From Rotaria socialis (Eukaryota; Rotifera; Eurotatoria; Philodinida; Philodinidae): 64,000 nt of DNA. The position numbers and the translations under genes were made by a program. This document shows, piece after piece, positions 1 to 13,186 of the stretch (its first letter is position 1; every line of letters starts with the position of its first letter). Under the pieces are notes generated by a model that was given only the letters and a program-made list of their open reading frames with translations, made no database searches and was not told where the DNA came from. The DNA is taken from assembly GCA_905331475.1 (NCBI GenBank), contig CAJNYU010003859.1, forward strand, positions 186,001 to 250,000, written 5' to 3'.

Positions 1-3000
1 GTTTAGCTTGGTTTTTATCTGTGGATGATGTATTTTATCTATAAACATTTACACATTTCTTTGTATTTCTCTATGTAACCATATTCAAATTCTTATCAAT
101 ATAAAGCAGTGATTTTCATTGTAATCGGATTATCTTAACAGTTCATTTATTTCAAAACGATTTGAACTCGTTACATAAAATCTGTATAACATGAGGTGAG
201 AGCGAGTTTAAGAATTCATTTTCCAATTTTTAAAAAGTAAACAGTTATTTTCATTTTATATCTAGTTCAGTTTTTCTAAATCCATATATTTCCACGCATA
301 ATTGATCATCTAGAAAAGCAACATAAGCCGGTTAATTTTCACATTCTCATTCGAGTTTTAGCTTCGATACATTTCAAATGACCTATCAATTGAATTATCC
401 GTTCTTCAAAACGTTCTCACAGTCTTCACGAAAAAACAAAAACGTTACCAATGAGAATATAACTAAGTTGAACAAGATAGATTTTCATGAAGCAATATAT
501 TAACTGAAAGAAAATCAGAATTTTAATGTGGTAGTGATTATGCTGACATCTTATTTTTTTACTCATTACTTCTTTAGGTTTTCTCGCTTTCGACAACTAT
601 CGATAGATATAGAATTTCGGAGGACTACGATTTCCATATTTACCTTTTGATACGAATAAAATATTCATCAGATAAAGAAATTCCATATCGGCTGTCGATA
701 TGTACTCAGTGTCTCTCAATGGAATGAATTTTTCATGTCTATTTTTCCTGCGTAAGATATGCTATAAATATTACAATAAATTGTAACGATGATATAATTT
801 CCTATCAAAAGTGAATCGATAAAATATACCAAACTTCTAATTAAGTCAAGAACGATTGATCTAGTAAAAGAATCCTATCATTTTTACTTTCACTGTGCCA
901 TAATTCATTGAATCAAATAAATTTTACAATCAAATGTAAAATTTGACAAACAGCAATCACCACATTACAAGTTATTGAAAGACTTATTTGAAAAGCTAAA
1001 ATAAGTTAGCTTCTTGGCAAAACATTATGTCGGTGATAACATTCATATTAATTCTCGTCAGAAGAAGAAACAGTAGACTCTGCGCATGCCAGAGCAAAGA
1101 CACCTAATCACAATTATAGCAAAAATAAAAGAATAGAATTAAGTGAAAATTGTGTGCGCAAGAAATATCAATAGAGAAAATATCTTATTCACATCTACAC
1201 AAATACACCGATACCAATGCAAATATCATGCAAATATACAGACAAGAATATTCGAAATTCTCAATGATCACAAATATGAACTGGCATTCACTATATAGAA
1301 TCTTTTACGGCAAATTATACATGGTTGTTTCTTTTTTCGCTTTATCCCAATTATAACGGTTAATATTCGCTTCTATAGATTTCGTACATTTTACTATTCT
1401 AAAAGAAATTCAACAAGCATCACCTGGTCATTTCTCGTTTATGATTCTTTTTTTTCAATAATTTAACTTCAATGTTAAACAAACATGTAGATTGTTGCTT
1501 GCCTTTTTTTTTATAGTAGTTGTAATGTTTCTTCTGTGTTCTTTGTCTTTCTGATAAACTGTCATACTCTCAACGGCGTAAAGAACAAAGAAAAGCAGAA
1601 CGTCTCTTTTTCAATTCATCATGAATGATCGAACATCATGTTTCTTTTTTCAAGCTCGTCATTTAAAAATGAAAAAATGTGTAGTTAAAACAAACGAACA
1701 TTAGCCTTTTATTTTTTATTCAGTAAGAAAGGTTGTGAACAAGCGCATTGTAAATATGTTGTAATAAAAGACTAGTGAGAAGCATGCTTGTAGTAAGTTA
1801 ACTTTTTTCCACAATGAATTATATGCAACATTGAGATTGAATCCAGTCCGATTTGTTCTACAGATCATCGGTTCGAAAATGGGAAATGAGACGAAGTTTT
1901 TTAAAATTTATTTCACTAATTTTGATTGTGTGGGATTATTATTAAAAAAAAACCTAATTTTCTATCAACCTTCTTAGCATATCAAACAGTGCATGCGCAT
2001 AGACTTTCTTCATGATTTCTAAGAACAACGAACATCCCTGTTTGAAGAACTAGTACAAGTTTAAGACAACAATAAACATTGATCTATGTTTTTAGTATTT
2101 TGTTCAAAATTGAGTGTAAGTCCGTTTCAACAATACTTTTTATAGTAGAAAAAAGGGTTTCTTGTTAGAGCTATTTTCTTACACACATTGACCTTGTTAT
2201 CTATTTATTTATATTTTACTCATTCCTGGTTTTCAAGATGAATATTGAATATAGCACCATCTGAAGGTCAGCCACAGGAAACAGTATCTGTATAATCCTT
2301 TTTTACTGAAGAAAAATGAGAACTTGATATGTAGTTAACTGAAAAGTTGACTATAATCTAGTATAAATAGTTTTATTTTTCTGTATAAATCGACATATTT
2401 TCTTGTCCTTCCCAACTATTTAGAGGTTAAAATCAAAATGAAAAGTAACCAATAGAGATTAACTTTCTCCCATATTTTATTGATCGACTGAGATTTATTT
2501 TTCTTGTAACAGAGAATGACGCTGCCGAATGCAGGTATCTCTATCACATCAATACGCCCAAAGCAGAGAAATTGCTTTCAAAACCGCTTGAGAGTAGTAG
2601 TATTCTAGTCGTTACATTAAACAATAGTCGAAAGACAGTAAACTATGGCTTCAAGAGTAGTACTTGTTACTAAGAGAAATCCTGTGCAAATCAATCATTT
2701 CAAATCATCCATGTTTTGCAACATTTGTTTTTTGAATTTCTCACAAGCTCACAAATACTCTATGTGTTTAAATATATATATAGATATAGATATAAGTGTG
2801 TTGAAGCTGATTTGAGAAAAATATTGAATGCATCCAAATCAAGAAATAGAAATTGAATTTATAGAAAAGTACGAAAAATCAATAGAATCGTTAGGTAGTA
2901 TTTCAAATAGAAAATCTACAGAAGTTTCTTCATTCTTTACTGTGTAAAACGAACTAAGTTCGAAGACTTACTAGTTTGAAATACTGTTAACGAGTTCAGT

Positions 3001-3187
3001 CTGTTTCCTTTATTTTCTTGTCAAATATGATGCTGTCTGCTGTATCTCTTGACTTGGTTTTAACAGAATTCTGTAGTTTTCATAGCCAGAAGTTACATTA
3101 AACTCATTATAATGTGCTTTCTTTTTCAATAAAAATATCGAGCGATTGCTTTTTTTTATTCTGTTAGATTACCAAGAGATACTTCAA
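1..3187. other. AT-rich non-coding stretch, probable 5' region of the RING gene
   Basis: No frame longer than about 68 codons and no recognisable domain was seen. The sequence is uniformly AT-rich with short homopolymers and a small TA/GATA-type run near 2770-2795. The last part probably belongs to the next gene: a polypyrimidine tract followed by AG at 3166-3167 looks like a splice acceptor 20 bases before the ATG at 3188, so a non-coding leader exon or a trans-spliced leader acceptor may lie here. Confidence 0.5.
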
Positions 3188-4393
3188 ATGTCTACAGAAG
3201 GAATCGTACGTGGCTATGATTTTATGGATGCATCATCTATCGATGAACATGTTATATGTGCTATTTGTGCACATCCTTTTATCGATCCAGTAGTTACTCC
3301 CTGCGATCATACATTTTGCAAAACTTGCATCAAATCTTGGTTCGATAAAAAATCAGAATGCTATTTATGCCGAAAAGGTGGACTCTCGATGAAAGCACTT
3401 CGTCCAGCTAATCACTGTATGATGAATATACTTGATAAGATTCTTGTTCGATGCCTAGCTTGTGAAGACGAAAATATTCGACGTGGTGACTTTGCCGATC
3501 ACTTGGAAAACCATTGTCTCTATCATCCACAGAAATGTTCAGCTAGTGATCTAAAATGTCCTTGGGTTGGATTACGAAACCAAGCAAAATCGCATCACTC
3601 TGCTTGCGTTTTTGAAACGTTGAGACCAGCTTTCGAAGATATTCTGACACGACTTCATACCATCGAGAAAGAGAACAAGTCGCTTCGATCTGAAAATAAT
3701 GATTTAAAAGAAGAACTAATGACGCTGGAGCGCGAGTACAACGAATTGGAAGGTGTAATAAAGAATAACGAGGAACACGGGCACTCAAGACGCACAGGTA
3801 TTGTAGTATTTTTTTCTTTTTTTAAATTATAAAAACCTGATAAATGATATAACTACATTGCCTTGAGGATAAACATTTCATACAAGCCAACGGCGGTGAG
3901 TACTGAACATTTCCTATTCCAAATTTTGTTGAGACTTAAATGTATTAGTAAACAAAAATACAATCAACTCCTTTTGTATGCAGTAGTATATAATGAAATT
4001 GTTGATTTCCAGCTATGTAATTGGTGCGCAACTTTTGTTTAGTAACGGAAGAATGACAGCTTTAAGTGTTATTTTGTACACATGTACAACTATATTCACA
4101 TTTTAAGCGTCTATTTTAATACAAAGATGTCTTTTTTCTTATTGAGCAAAATGGTACGATTTAATTCAATGGATGTTGCTTTTTATTCACAAATAATATG
4201 TATGAAACTAATATTATTTCCTCATATATTAGGTAAAAATGTCTCCAAATCTAAAAAGTCATCTGATTACGCTCCAGAGCTTCGAGACAAACATCACCAT
4301 ATGTTCACTAGCGACGATGATAAAGACGAGACAACACGCAACATAAACACTCATTTGCCAGCTACGCATGAGGTAAATGTTAATATCTATTAA
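3188..4393 (+). CDS. RING finger / TRAF-type zinc-finger protein
   Basis: Two exons, 3188-3797 and 4233-4393, join in phase 1 (Gly split across the intron) to give 256 aa. A C3HC4 RING is complete: Cys24, Cys27, Cys39, His41, Cys44, Cys47, Cys58 and Cys61, the layout of RING E3 ubiquitin ligases that recruit an E2. It is followed by a Cys/His-rich segment (about residues 88-140, including a CPW triplet) resembling TRAF-type zinc fingers, then a charged heptad-like segment (about 150-190) likely to form a coiled coil, and a Lys/Asp-rich tail. I chose the ATG at 3188 because an upstream in-frame ATG at 3146 lies inside the apparent polypyrimidine tract of an acceptor. The 3' end is less sure: GT at 4372 and AG near 4407 could remove a very short intron and add about 13 residues. 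The RING call is firm; substrate and partner are unknown. Confidence 0.8.
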
Positions 4394-6403
4394 ATATTAT
4401 TTTCAGATGTGGAATGCTGTCTTTGTTTCTTCGAGAACAGTTTAAAAATCAAAGTATCTTTCCTTCTAATTACAACTAATTATCGTTAAGTTTCTTCTGA
4501 AAACGTAATATTCATTGCTTTCTTTCAGTACATTTTCTAAATCACTAGGACTCGAATAAAGCGTTCAACATGGTAGCGTGTTCAACTTTAAATGGTTTCT
4601 CTTTTTATTGTAACAATATTTCGTAAAAATCATGCCCAAAGTCAAACATTACATAGGCAGATCGACTATTTTCTTGAATTTCTTAAAATCGTGAAAAATG
4701 TTTTGGCAACAATAGAGAATCGTTCGATTTCATTTCATTGCGGTAGACAAAATTCTTACCAATTTTAATCTGAGTGCTTCTAAATCAAATAGAATTTTTA
4801 TATTAAACTGAATATTAATATTGATTGTAAACTTCTTTTCTTATGAAATCTTAATCATATTTTTCAATTAAAGGAAATAATCATAGCGATGATAAATGCT
4901 TTTCAAATATTTCTTGAATGACTTGAACTCGTACATTTTTTATTATTATTTTCATCAGGTCTATATTAAGAAAGTTGAAAGTCAATAAACTCCTAATTGA
5001 AATGTTTTACAATAACACCAACATAATTACTACAGCAAAATGCAGATTGTTGTTTTATTTGTTTAAAACCTATCCAATACCAATAGAATTTTATTTAGAA
5101 TAGTTTTTACCAATAAAAACATGAGTAAAATATATTTGACTACATTGAGTTCACCACTATAATATCGAGCATTTTCAGCATGACTTGAAATTACGTTCCT
5201 CGATCTCTATTACTTGGCTGTTATAGACATCAAAGTAAATAGTCGACGATCACAGACATGTAGTTATCTGAAGTAGAAAATGGTTAGAATATGATTTTTT
5301 TCTCTCTTGTAGGGAAACGCCAATGCGTCACATAAACATTCTTAATTGTGCATGACTATGCTTAAACAACAAATGGAAACAACACTTGACAGCATGTATG
5401 CTTTAAAGAGCCTACATAAACTTTGATCATTAATGACTTCACTCTTGTATTTGTTATTACTATTTTTTTAGTTAAATAGAACAATATTAAAAAGATCGAG
5501 TGACACCATCAATTAATAGCATGCAATAGGTAACCAAACACGTATCAATTAAATTTTGCCTTCTCTTCATTCATTCCGTGTCTAATCCAGTTGTCATTCA
5601 TAAATTTTAGAAGGAGGGATAGCAAGCTAATACACATTACAACATTCCATCATGATTGATATTGAAAAATATAGATTTTTAATAATCAACAACATGGTTA
5701 TAGATGAAGTCAATCAAGTGTTTGAGCATGATGCTCGTACAAAAATGCGATTCTGCACCTATCAGTAGTCGAAATTGTTAAATCGTACAAAACAAACAGG
5801 TGCAGCTAACTATACGAATATGAATTCACATTCATTATTGGGACAGTCACACAAGAATGTTTTTCATCAGCTGACAACTTCCATTTATTTGAACCATTTC
5901 ATAGAAATCGAGGAATAATCTAGCATTTTTGTTTATCATATGCAATATTATTCACATTACATAATAATATTTATTAACAATTATGTCTGCGATAGCTACG
6001 CTATCAACATGGCTTGATTTGAAATGAAGATGAATTCATAAAGTACAATAGGTGCATTATGATGGATTATTACATCTGCAGCATTTTGTGCTTTATCTCT
6101 CATAGTAGTAGTAGTAGTAGTCTGGATATATTCTCGCGTAGGAAATGAATACGAAAGTCATATAATTCTAACAAGTAGAGGAAGGACTGAACTCTTTAGT
6201 TTGGAGCAATTCAATCATTTACTGTTGCCATATAAATATATGACAATGATTATCCAGCAAAAAACAGAGATCACACTAAGAAATGTAGTTCAACTACATC
6301 AAGTTACTTAGGGCTCAAAAATTACAAAGGTATTTGACACAAATTTAACAGAAAAAAATAACGACAACGGATCTAATCGTATAATGATCAATGCTTAGTG
6401 GGA
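4394..6403. other. Intergenic AT-rich stretch
   Basis: Two kilobases without a supportable gene on either strand. The only structured element is an AGT trinucleotide run at about 6103-6121. The right end contains the 3' region of the minus-strand galactosyltransferase gene. Confidence 0.6.
6103..6121. repeat. AGT trinucleotide microsatellite
   Basis: Six uninterrupted copies of TAG/AGT, 280 bases downstream of the galactosyltransferase stop codon; a simple repeat with no sign of coding use. Confidence 0.9.
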
Positions 6404-8753
6404 TCATCTACTTTTTTTGGACTTTTTTACAATATTGAGTCGATTACGTATTTGCTCGTATGATTCCTCGACTAGTGAAGCATTAACTAAAACAAACAGA
6501 TGATACAATCTAATTTGATGCAGACTATATTGAATTGTATTGAGACCGTCCAGACTATAGTTATATTTGGAATGTAGTATCGTATCACGATGTGGATTTG
6601 TTTTGCCTGATTTGTGACCATGTGTACGAATCATTTTGTATCGGGCAATCTCAATAGGAGAGCGTGTTATATTTTTTTTCAGATTTTTTATAACACGGAA
6701 GTACATATCGTCATCTTCATTGCCCCATCCCCAATAAACATTCGGGTAACCATTGGCTTGAATAAAATCCTCAGTATGAAATGCTGTTACACCACCAAAT
6801 AATGTAGGATAGAGCAACTTGTACTTGAACTTGTCCACTGCTACGGACCTGAGAACAGAAAAAAAAGTTGAATTAATAGAAAGTTTCAAGGAGCTGAAAT
6901 ATTACAATTTCAATTCTAGTTACTCGTGTTATAGCGAATAGATCAAGAAAAACACACGTCTAAATAAACTCGATAATTGGCTTTCTATCATAGCAATGTA
7001 GAAACGGATTGTCCGATGTCATCAAACATCTTTAGCTTACTGCTCAGTTTTTCTTCTATCACAAGTTAGTTAAACCACGAAATTAATCATGATTATACTT
7101 GCTACAAATCAGATTTTAGAATGTTTCGAGAACAAATAAAGCTACAGAAACAAGTCGATTTATTCAAACTATTGATGAAAAACGTTTTCTTATTTGCTTG
7201 AAGTCCTTCATTGCAATTCAATTACGTTCACTGAATTCAGAGAACTGAATCCTGTTCATATTAAATGATTTTCTTCTGGAGCCTGATATCAATCAACAAG
7301 ATTGTATTTGCTTTTAAATATACAAAATGAATAAAATGAAAATTATACAGTTTAATCCAAAACATGTTTTGTTCAGAAACTTTTTGAAAACGTATTACTG
7401 AGCTACTCCTCCTCGCGCGAAAATAATTATCATTCAAATGCTGGTTCAACGAATAACTAATTCTACTTACATGTGTTTCGGGCGTGAGCCACATTTGTAA
7501 ATGTTTCTCAAGTCTTCAGGCAACAAGTCGACATCATGAAAGATAAAGCATGTAAATGGATAGAGTTTGATTGCTTCAACGAATCCAACATTGAATAAGG
7601 CACCACGATTGAATGATTCATTTCCGTGTTGATTAACAACAATAATCGTATAGTCAAGTTTTTGTTGCTTAAGAAACCAATGCATATGATTTAAAAACAT
7701 TTTTAAATGTTGCTCACGTTGTCGATAACAAATAATTATCGCAAGACGCTGCTTAGCTTGACAATCCGATGGATACCAATGACCACCAAAATGAATATCA
7801 ACAGAATGTTTTCTTTCAATTTCAGTATATGAGCTTAACGTCGTACTAACATTTACTCGATATTTCACCGAATTTTTAACAACATTGCTAGTGGATGATA
7901 TTTTACACTCGGATAAATTGAAGTAGACGTCTATATCAGGTACCGAAAAATCAAGTGTTTCAATAAAGGACGCATTGATAAATGTATCTGGTCTTTTTGT
8001 ATTGTTTCTGGTAATATTGACAGTAATATTCCGTGGTAATGTTTCGCGAAGTTTAGCAGCAGCATGTTGTGATGATACTTTGATCTAGCAACAAGATTTC
8101 TGTGAAAAAGAATGATCATTCATAAGAATAAATTCTGATTTCGAAGGAATTTGTCTTATGACTACAGAACTAGATTTGACACAATTTAGAGTTTTTATTC
8201 TTGTATAGAACTGCATATTGTCTAATGAAACCAATCAAGAGACACATTTAGTTAGACTGCTAGAATTTAAAATTCTCTTACTTTCAATTTTATTGAAAGT
8301 TTGTCAGATAATAAGTTTTACGGCACTATTGGTAATTTCTAGATTGTTTGCGTGTCTGTAATTTTTGTTATTTAAAAACGAAAGACTATCTTACTGCTTT
8401 CAACTGTGAAAGATCTTCAACTAGAGGTGCTAAATTATGAGTTTGCCTTAATTTTGTTTACTCTCATGTAATTGGTATTTATCTCCCTTTGCTTTTGTTA
8501 ACTCAATCGAAACACCAAAAAATTACTTAGTGATACTCACGTGGTTCCTAGGACGAACATTGAGGATAACAGTTGCATTGTTCGGCCAAAGAACTGACGT
8601 TATTAACTGTTGCAATGATTTATCAAGAGTATTTCGTAATGTTCCATAATATCCTGACTGTTTTCTGATTTGAAGTTTAACAATAGAGTAAAGTAATTGG
8701 ATAAAAAAAGTCAAAGAAATGAAAACAAGTAACGTACGATAGTATCGGAACAT
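6404..8753 (-). CDS. Beta-1,4-galactosyltransferase family glycosyltransferase (GT7), type II membrane
   Basis: Three exons on the minus strand, 8753-8541, 8084-7471 and 6848-6404, join in phases 0 and 2 to give 423 aa. Residues about 8-26 form a hydrophobic signal anchor after a short basic N-terminus, as in Golgi type II enzymes, followed by a stem with many Asn-X-Ser/Thr sites. Family hallmarks are all present: a GGHWYPSDC entry to the catalytic domain, FNRGALFNVGF, the metal-binding FHDVDLLPED (Asp-Val-Asp at 255-257), FGGVTAF, and WGWGNEDDD at about 315-323. Known members transfer galactose (or GalNAc in invertebrates) from UDP-sugar to terminal GlcNAc; donor choice cannot be read from this sequence. 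Introns are 456 and 622 bp. The first ATG is at 8753. Which vertebrate B4GALT number it matches is not clear. Confidence 0.92.
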
Positions 8754-9003
8754 GAACACTAGTAATGAAATTCTTTACAACGTTTACTACGGATATGTTT
8801 AGTTTTTCTCAGCGTGTAAATATTTTTATAACAGTTGCATACGATGAACACACATCAGTAGCTGATTTATTCGATTCATTCTTGCTTCACTACACTCTCG
8901 AATGCAATTTAATGGTAGAACAAATATTGAGGGAAGAAAAAATGAAAATACAGATGAAAAGTAAAACTTGGTATAGGCTGTTACAAAAAAAATGCCGCTG
9001 GAT

Positions 9004-9030
9004 GAAAGAAAGAAAGAAAGAAAGAAAGAA
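9004..9030. repeat. GAAA tetranucleotide microsatellite
   Basis: About six GAAA units immediately upstream of the galactosyltransferase start. Short frames on both strands run through it only because the repeat lacks stops. Confidence 0.9.
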
Positions 9031-11632
9031 CGAAGCATGAATGGCAAACATTAAATAAACTAGTACTGGCAAGTCGATAGGACAAAAAATATGACTGTCA
9101 GGTAAGCGTTAGAAGAAAAAAATCAATAGTTTTCATCATTATTTTTCATTCACAATACTATTACATAACTTTTATCAATTTTATGCTTACATCTGCGTAA
9201 GGTTGCTTCACTAGGTGGCTGTTTCAGAATTCGCTCCAACCTTTGTTTGATATTTAAGTAATTCTATATTAAATTAAGGTTTTATAATTACTGATTATCG
9301 TAGTTCGAGAAACATAGAGATACATTTACTAATATGCTGACTCAAACGAAATTGATGGTAATAAACGATGCATAAGAGGTTAGCTGATTATCATTAAATT
9401 CTAGGTAAATTTGGATACTTTTATATTTGTATTCAGAATGAAATATATTCATGTTTATCAAATCACAGATACCTATTATATATTTAAATTCAAGTATAAA
9501 ATTCAATTTTTTCTTACCAACAGTCGAATAAAATTACACCTGAATGTTTGTAGCTCCATGGTCTTACCAATTAAGTCTTTTTTCTCTTATTTTCACTGAA
9601 ATTGAATAACAGCAACAGAATATGTCTTTTTCGATGTTTTTCGAGGAAGACAAAGTTTCGATAACTTTCAATATCTATCAGTTTCTCTGAGAAGACAAAA
9701 AATGAAAAGCCAAATTAATAGAAAATAGATCATATTGACACATCAGAAATATAGTATAAGCCATATTCAAAGGCAAAAAAAATTTCGAATTCTCTTCATT
9801 TTTAACATGCCTATAAAAAAATCTTGAGATACGTTATTGTGTTATTTTTATCGAACAGTTCGTACGATTCACAGTGTCTCAGCAACGCACATACGTAGTA
9901 TTGACAACTTTGTTAGAATGAATGTATCCTTTTTGTTTCTTTTTAGATATATGCCTACAAAAGTAAACAATTACAATCATAATCAAAACTGGAATTAAAT
10001 AGGTGCATCATACTCAACAATGTAAATACTCATTTCACCGCACATAGTGTATTAAACAAGCACAAGGCCAAGGAAATTCAAACATATTACAAAAATACAG
10101 CATCAGGTTTGAACTGATTTTTATCATGTTTTTTATTCAATATAAATTTTTCATCTAGCCTTGAATAGATGATAATTTGAATTTTATTGTTTATATAACA
10201 ACTATAAATCAATAGAATTAGAGTAGATCATGTATCGATCTGGATCATAAGGAAAAGAAAAAACCACATAGAACTCTTTAAAATAAACTTCAACATTTAT
10301 GGGTAGATGAACTCGTCTTCCTACCTAATTATAGTAATTACAGGTCTCTATACAATTCATAGCTTTCGTTTTATAGGTCATCCCACACCCTCAAGTAAAT
10401 ACAAAACAATTAGTAGAGAGAGTATAAAAGATCGAGTAGAATTTTTTCTCTTTTTCTTCTCGACTAATGAATCTTGTGTGCTCAAGTCTGCAAGATGAGT
10501 TATGTATAGGGTACGTATTATTAGACAGTCATTGATTGAAGTTCGTTTATTGAGATTTTTATGCACCGAAATATTGAAAATTGTACAAGTTTTCTTTTTC
10601 TTCCAGTAAAGAACCAGTATTTTAGCTGGTATTTTGCTAAGCAGTTGTCCAAAAATTGCTGTACTCGAATTAAATGCTTTTAGTAAAATTCTTCTTATAG
10701 ATTTTGTTGACCGTTAAGCTGCATTCAATCTTGACGAGATTAAGACATATCTGATCGAAAAAAGTAATCATGCAGTTTGCTCTCTGATGACTTATAGCAA
10801 TGAGAATTTAGGTTTCTCGACATGATTATATTCAGTTGTATGTTGATTAGCTCTAAAACAACAATCGATTGCCGTCGAAATACAAACATTGTTACAAGTA
10901 ATTCATTCTATGTGTATCGCATTATAATATTCTTCGAATTAATAGGAGGAGCGAAATATATCCTATGTAAAAATTCATCGATTTCATTGAAGTTTATGAT
11001 GTACTATAGCTAAGATTTTCACAATATGTCATCGATTATTGCGACCCTAGTGTACAATATAGAATATTTGTGTTCTTTTCTTTTTGATCAACATGATATT
11101 TCCCTTTTGAGAAATCCTTGTGCTGTGGATTCCTAAATATTTCTTTTATTTCTTCAATTTAATTTTAATTATTTGACCTATTTCTTTGTTTTTGTGCAAT
11201 ACTGAAAAATCATTCGATTACAATTGAATTTTAGTGCAACAATATTGAAATTATAGTCGATTTGAGAGACTTTCTTTGTGTGAAGACAAATAAAATCGAC
11301 AAAATCGATTATATTTCAATTTTAATCGAAACATTCTTCATTGCTGGATACAATCACCTGCATTGCACTTTTTAACGGTTTCTGAATCAGCGTCTGGTTC
11401 ATTCATTCATTCATCGATCGACATCGTCATAATAACACAAATTATACTTACATGAAACTAGTTGAGATAGTCAATTATTTATGTTGCCATGACTTCAAAT
11501 TCTTAGAGTTTTTCCTTAGTTGTGAAATCTTTGACGAAATATAGGCAAAGTCATGAAAGAGAAAAAATCTGTCAGTTCACACACACCTTGTTGAAAGGAA
11601 ATGCCGAACTCATAACATCATGCAGTAATCAA

Positions 11633-11683
11633 GGTGGGTGTGGGTGTGGGTGTGGGTGTGGGTGTGGGTGTGGGTGTGGGTGT
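11633..11683 (+). repeat. Interstitial (TGTGGG)n telomere-like tract
   Basis: Seven perfect TGTGGG units occupy 11639-11680, preceded by TGGG and followed by TGT, in otherwise AT-rich non-coding DNA. From memory of bdelloid work, TGTGGG is the telomeric hexamer there and telomeric repeats are often met next to truncated Penelope-like retroelements; no such element is recognisable in the neighbouring bases. A plain microsatellite is the alternative. The 74-codon frame running through it reads as Cys-Gly repeats and is not considered a gene. Confidence 0.75.
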
Positions 11684-13186
11684 TCATTCAGAGCTACAGC
11701 AACACACCCACCACCATCCCCGCACACCATATCTGAAATTTGTTGAGTTAACGCGACGCTCAGAAGTAAATCTAATCGAAATAATACTTGAAGTTTTTTG
11801 AAGTCTCAAACCTTCGAAAATTCAGCTTCTTCTATTCTGCGTAAATATCAGCTAGCTAACGAGGACTCAAGTTTGAATATAGAAAAATTCGAACGAGTGA
11901 AACTTCTTTTTCTTTCTACGAAATTCTTTTTATTACTTGAAATTCTTCGAAAATGATCGTTTAATGAGCATCACATACTGAAATTATCTTCTAGTTGAAA
12001 GAAATCTAATGAAAATTCTGAGACGATGAAGAATCATAATATTATAAATGATTGACTACATAATGCATTATTCTTAAATATAAGTCTTTTTTGGGTTAGC
12101 TTCTTAGAAGTAAAAATAAATAAAAGTTTCTCAAAGTCATCATTTAATCTACATTTAGCATCACAATGAGTGTTATCGATAGAGAGAGAGAGAGTTGGAA
12201 TTTAAGTACACGAACGCATTAAGAAAATCTTTTTTCTACACATAATGATCAGTGTGTTGCTTATTAGCTATTGAAGTGGTGTGATTGGAGATATGTTTCA
12301 GTCCTATGTTACCCAACTAAATCTTTTAAGGATAGCCACAGCGATCTACGGCTCTATTTCACTTCGATACGGATCGGAACATGTAAAAAGTGCGAGTCTT
12401 CACATGTGATTAAAGTGACTTACGTTAGTTTCGTTTGCCATCTCAGTCTCATGCGAATCATATTTTTATATTTTCCATTAGAAAAAAGTCTAGAATTACT
12501 GTTTTTATTAAGGAGATATTTCGTCATTTCTAAAAATATCTTGTTGCAAAATATTGGTCTGATTATGAGACTCTTGCACAGTCAATATCGCTAAGTATGG
12601 AATCACTTACTTCGAAATTTCTAACTAATCTTTTGTCTCAAAAATGAAATACTCCGTATGAGTTACACATACCACTATTGAATTATTTCTCCAATTTCCT
12701 TCTAGACGTATTGAATCCCAACATTAGTTCTGCATCTATTTGATTTCATAAGGAAACAACATTGGTTACTGATGATAAATTTATCTATTTCGTTGTACCA
12801 TGTGACGGAGTTGCAGTATATAAACAGTTTGAGGATTGTCAGTGACTTATGTAAGTCTTTGCTAAACCCACATATACTTCATATCAACTACGCATTCTTC
12901 TCTGACCTTTGTTTGATTTAATAAACTATCAGAACAGTAATAATAGCTGAATAAAAAAAGAAAACTTTCATTCTGCCTATTATTTTTTAGGAATCAACTT
13001 ATTTATATTCGACTCCCAATAATTATTGTTCATCGGATACACTCGTATTGAAGCTGTACCAGTCATTTATAAATCACTTCAAATAATTAAAATTTTTAAT
13101 CGATTGCTTAAATAAAAATGTATGTCAATGCTCTATTGAATAATCGTCAGAAGTCTATAGATAAATCGTCAGTGTGACTCATAAAA

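Larger units (their letters stand above)
8754..13186. other. Gene-poor AT-rich stretch with microsatellites and telomere-like tract
   Basis: No gene could be supported in 4.4 kb. The longest frame (12271-12594, plus, 107 codons) has no recognisable motif, low-complexity hydrophobic composition and no splice partners, so it is not called. Structured elements are a GAAA run near 9004, a hexamer tract at 11633-11683 (listed separately) and a short GA run at about 12180-12194. Confidence 0.55.

Noticed and set aside
1862..1890. Possible tRNA T-arm (GGTTCGAAA)
   Set aside because: No matching D-arm, anticodon stem or acceptor stem nearby.
8826..9072. Frames through the GAAA run on both strands
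   Set aside because: They are artefacts of the stop-free simple repeat.
11522..11746. 74-codon frame with Cys-Gly repeats
   Set aside because: Open only because the TGTGGG tract has no stop in that frame; the tract is better explained as a telomere-like repeat.
12271..12594. 107-codon plus-strand frame
   Set aside because: No domain, hydrophobic low-complexity product, no splice partners or neighbours to support it; plausible by chance in 4 kb of gene-free DNA.
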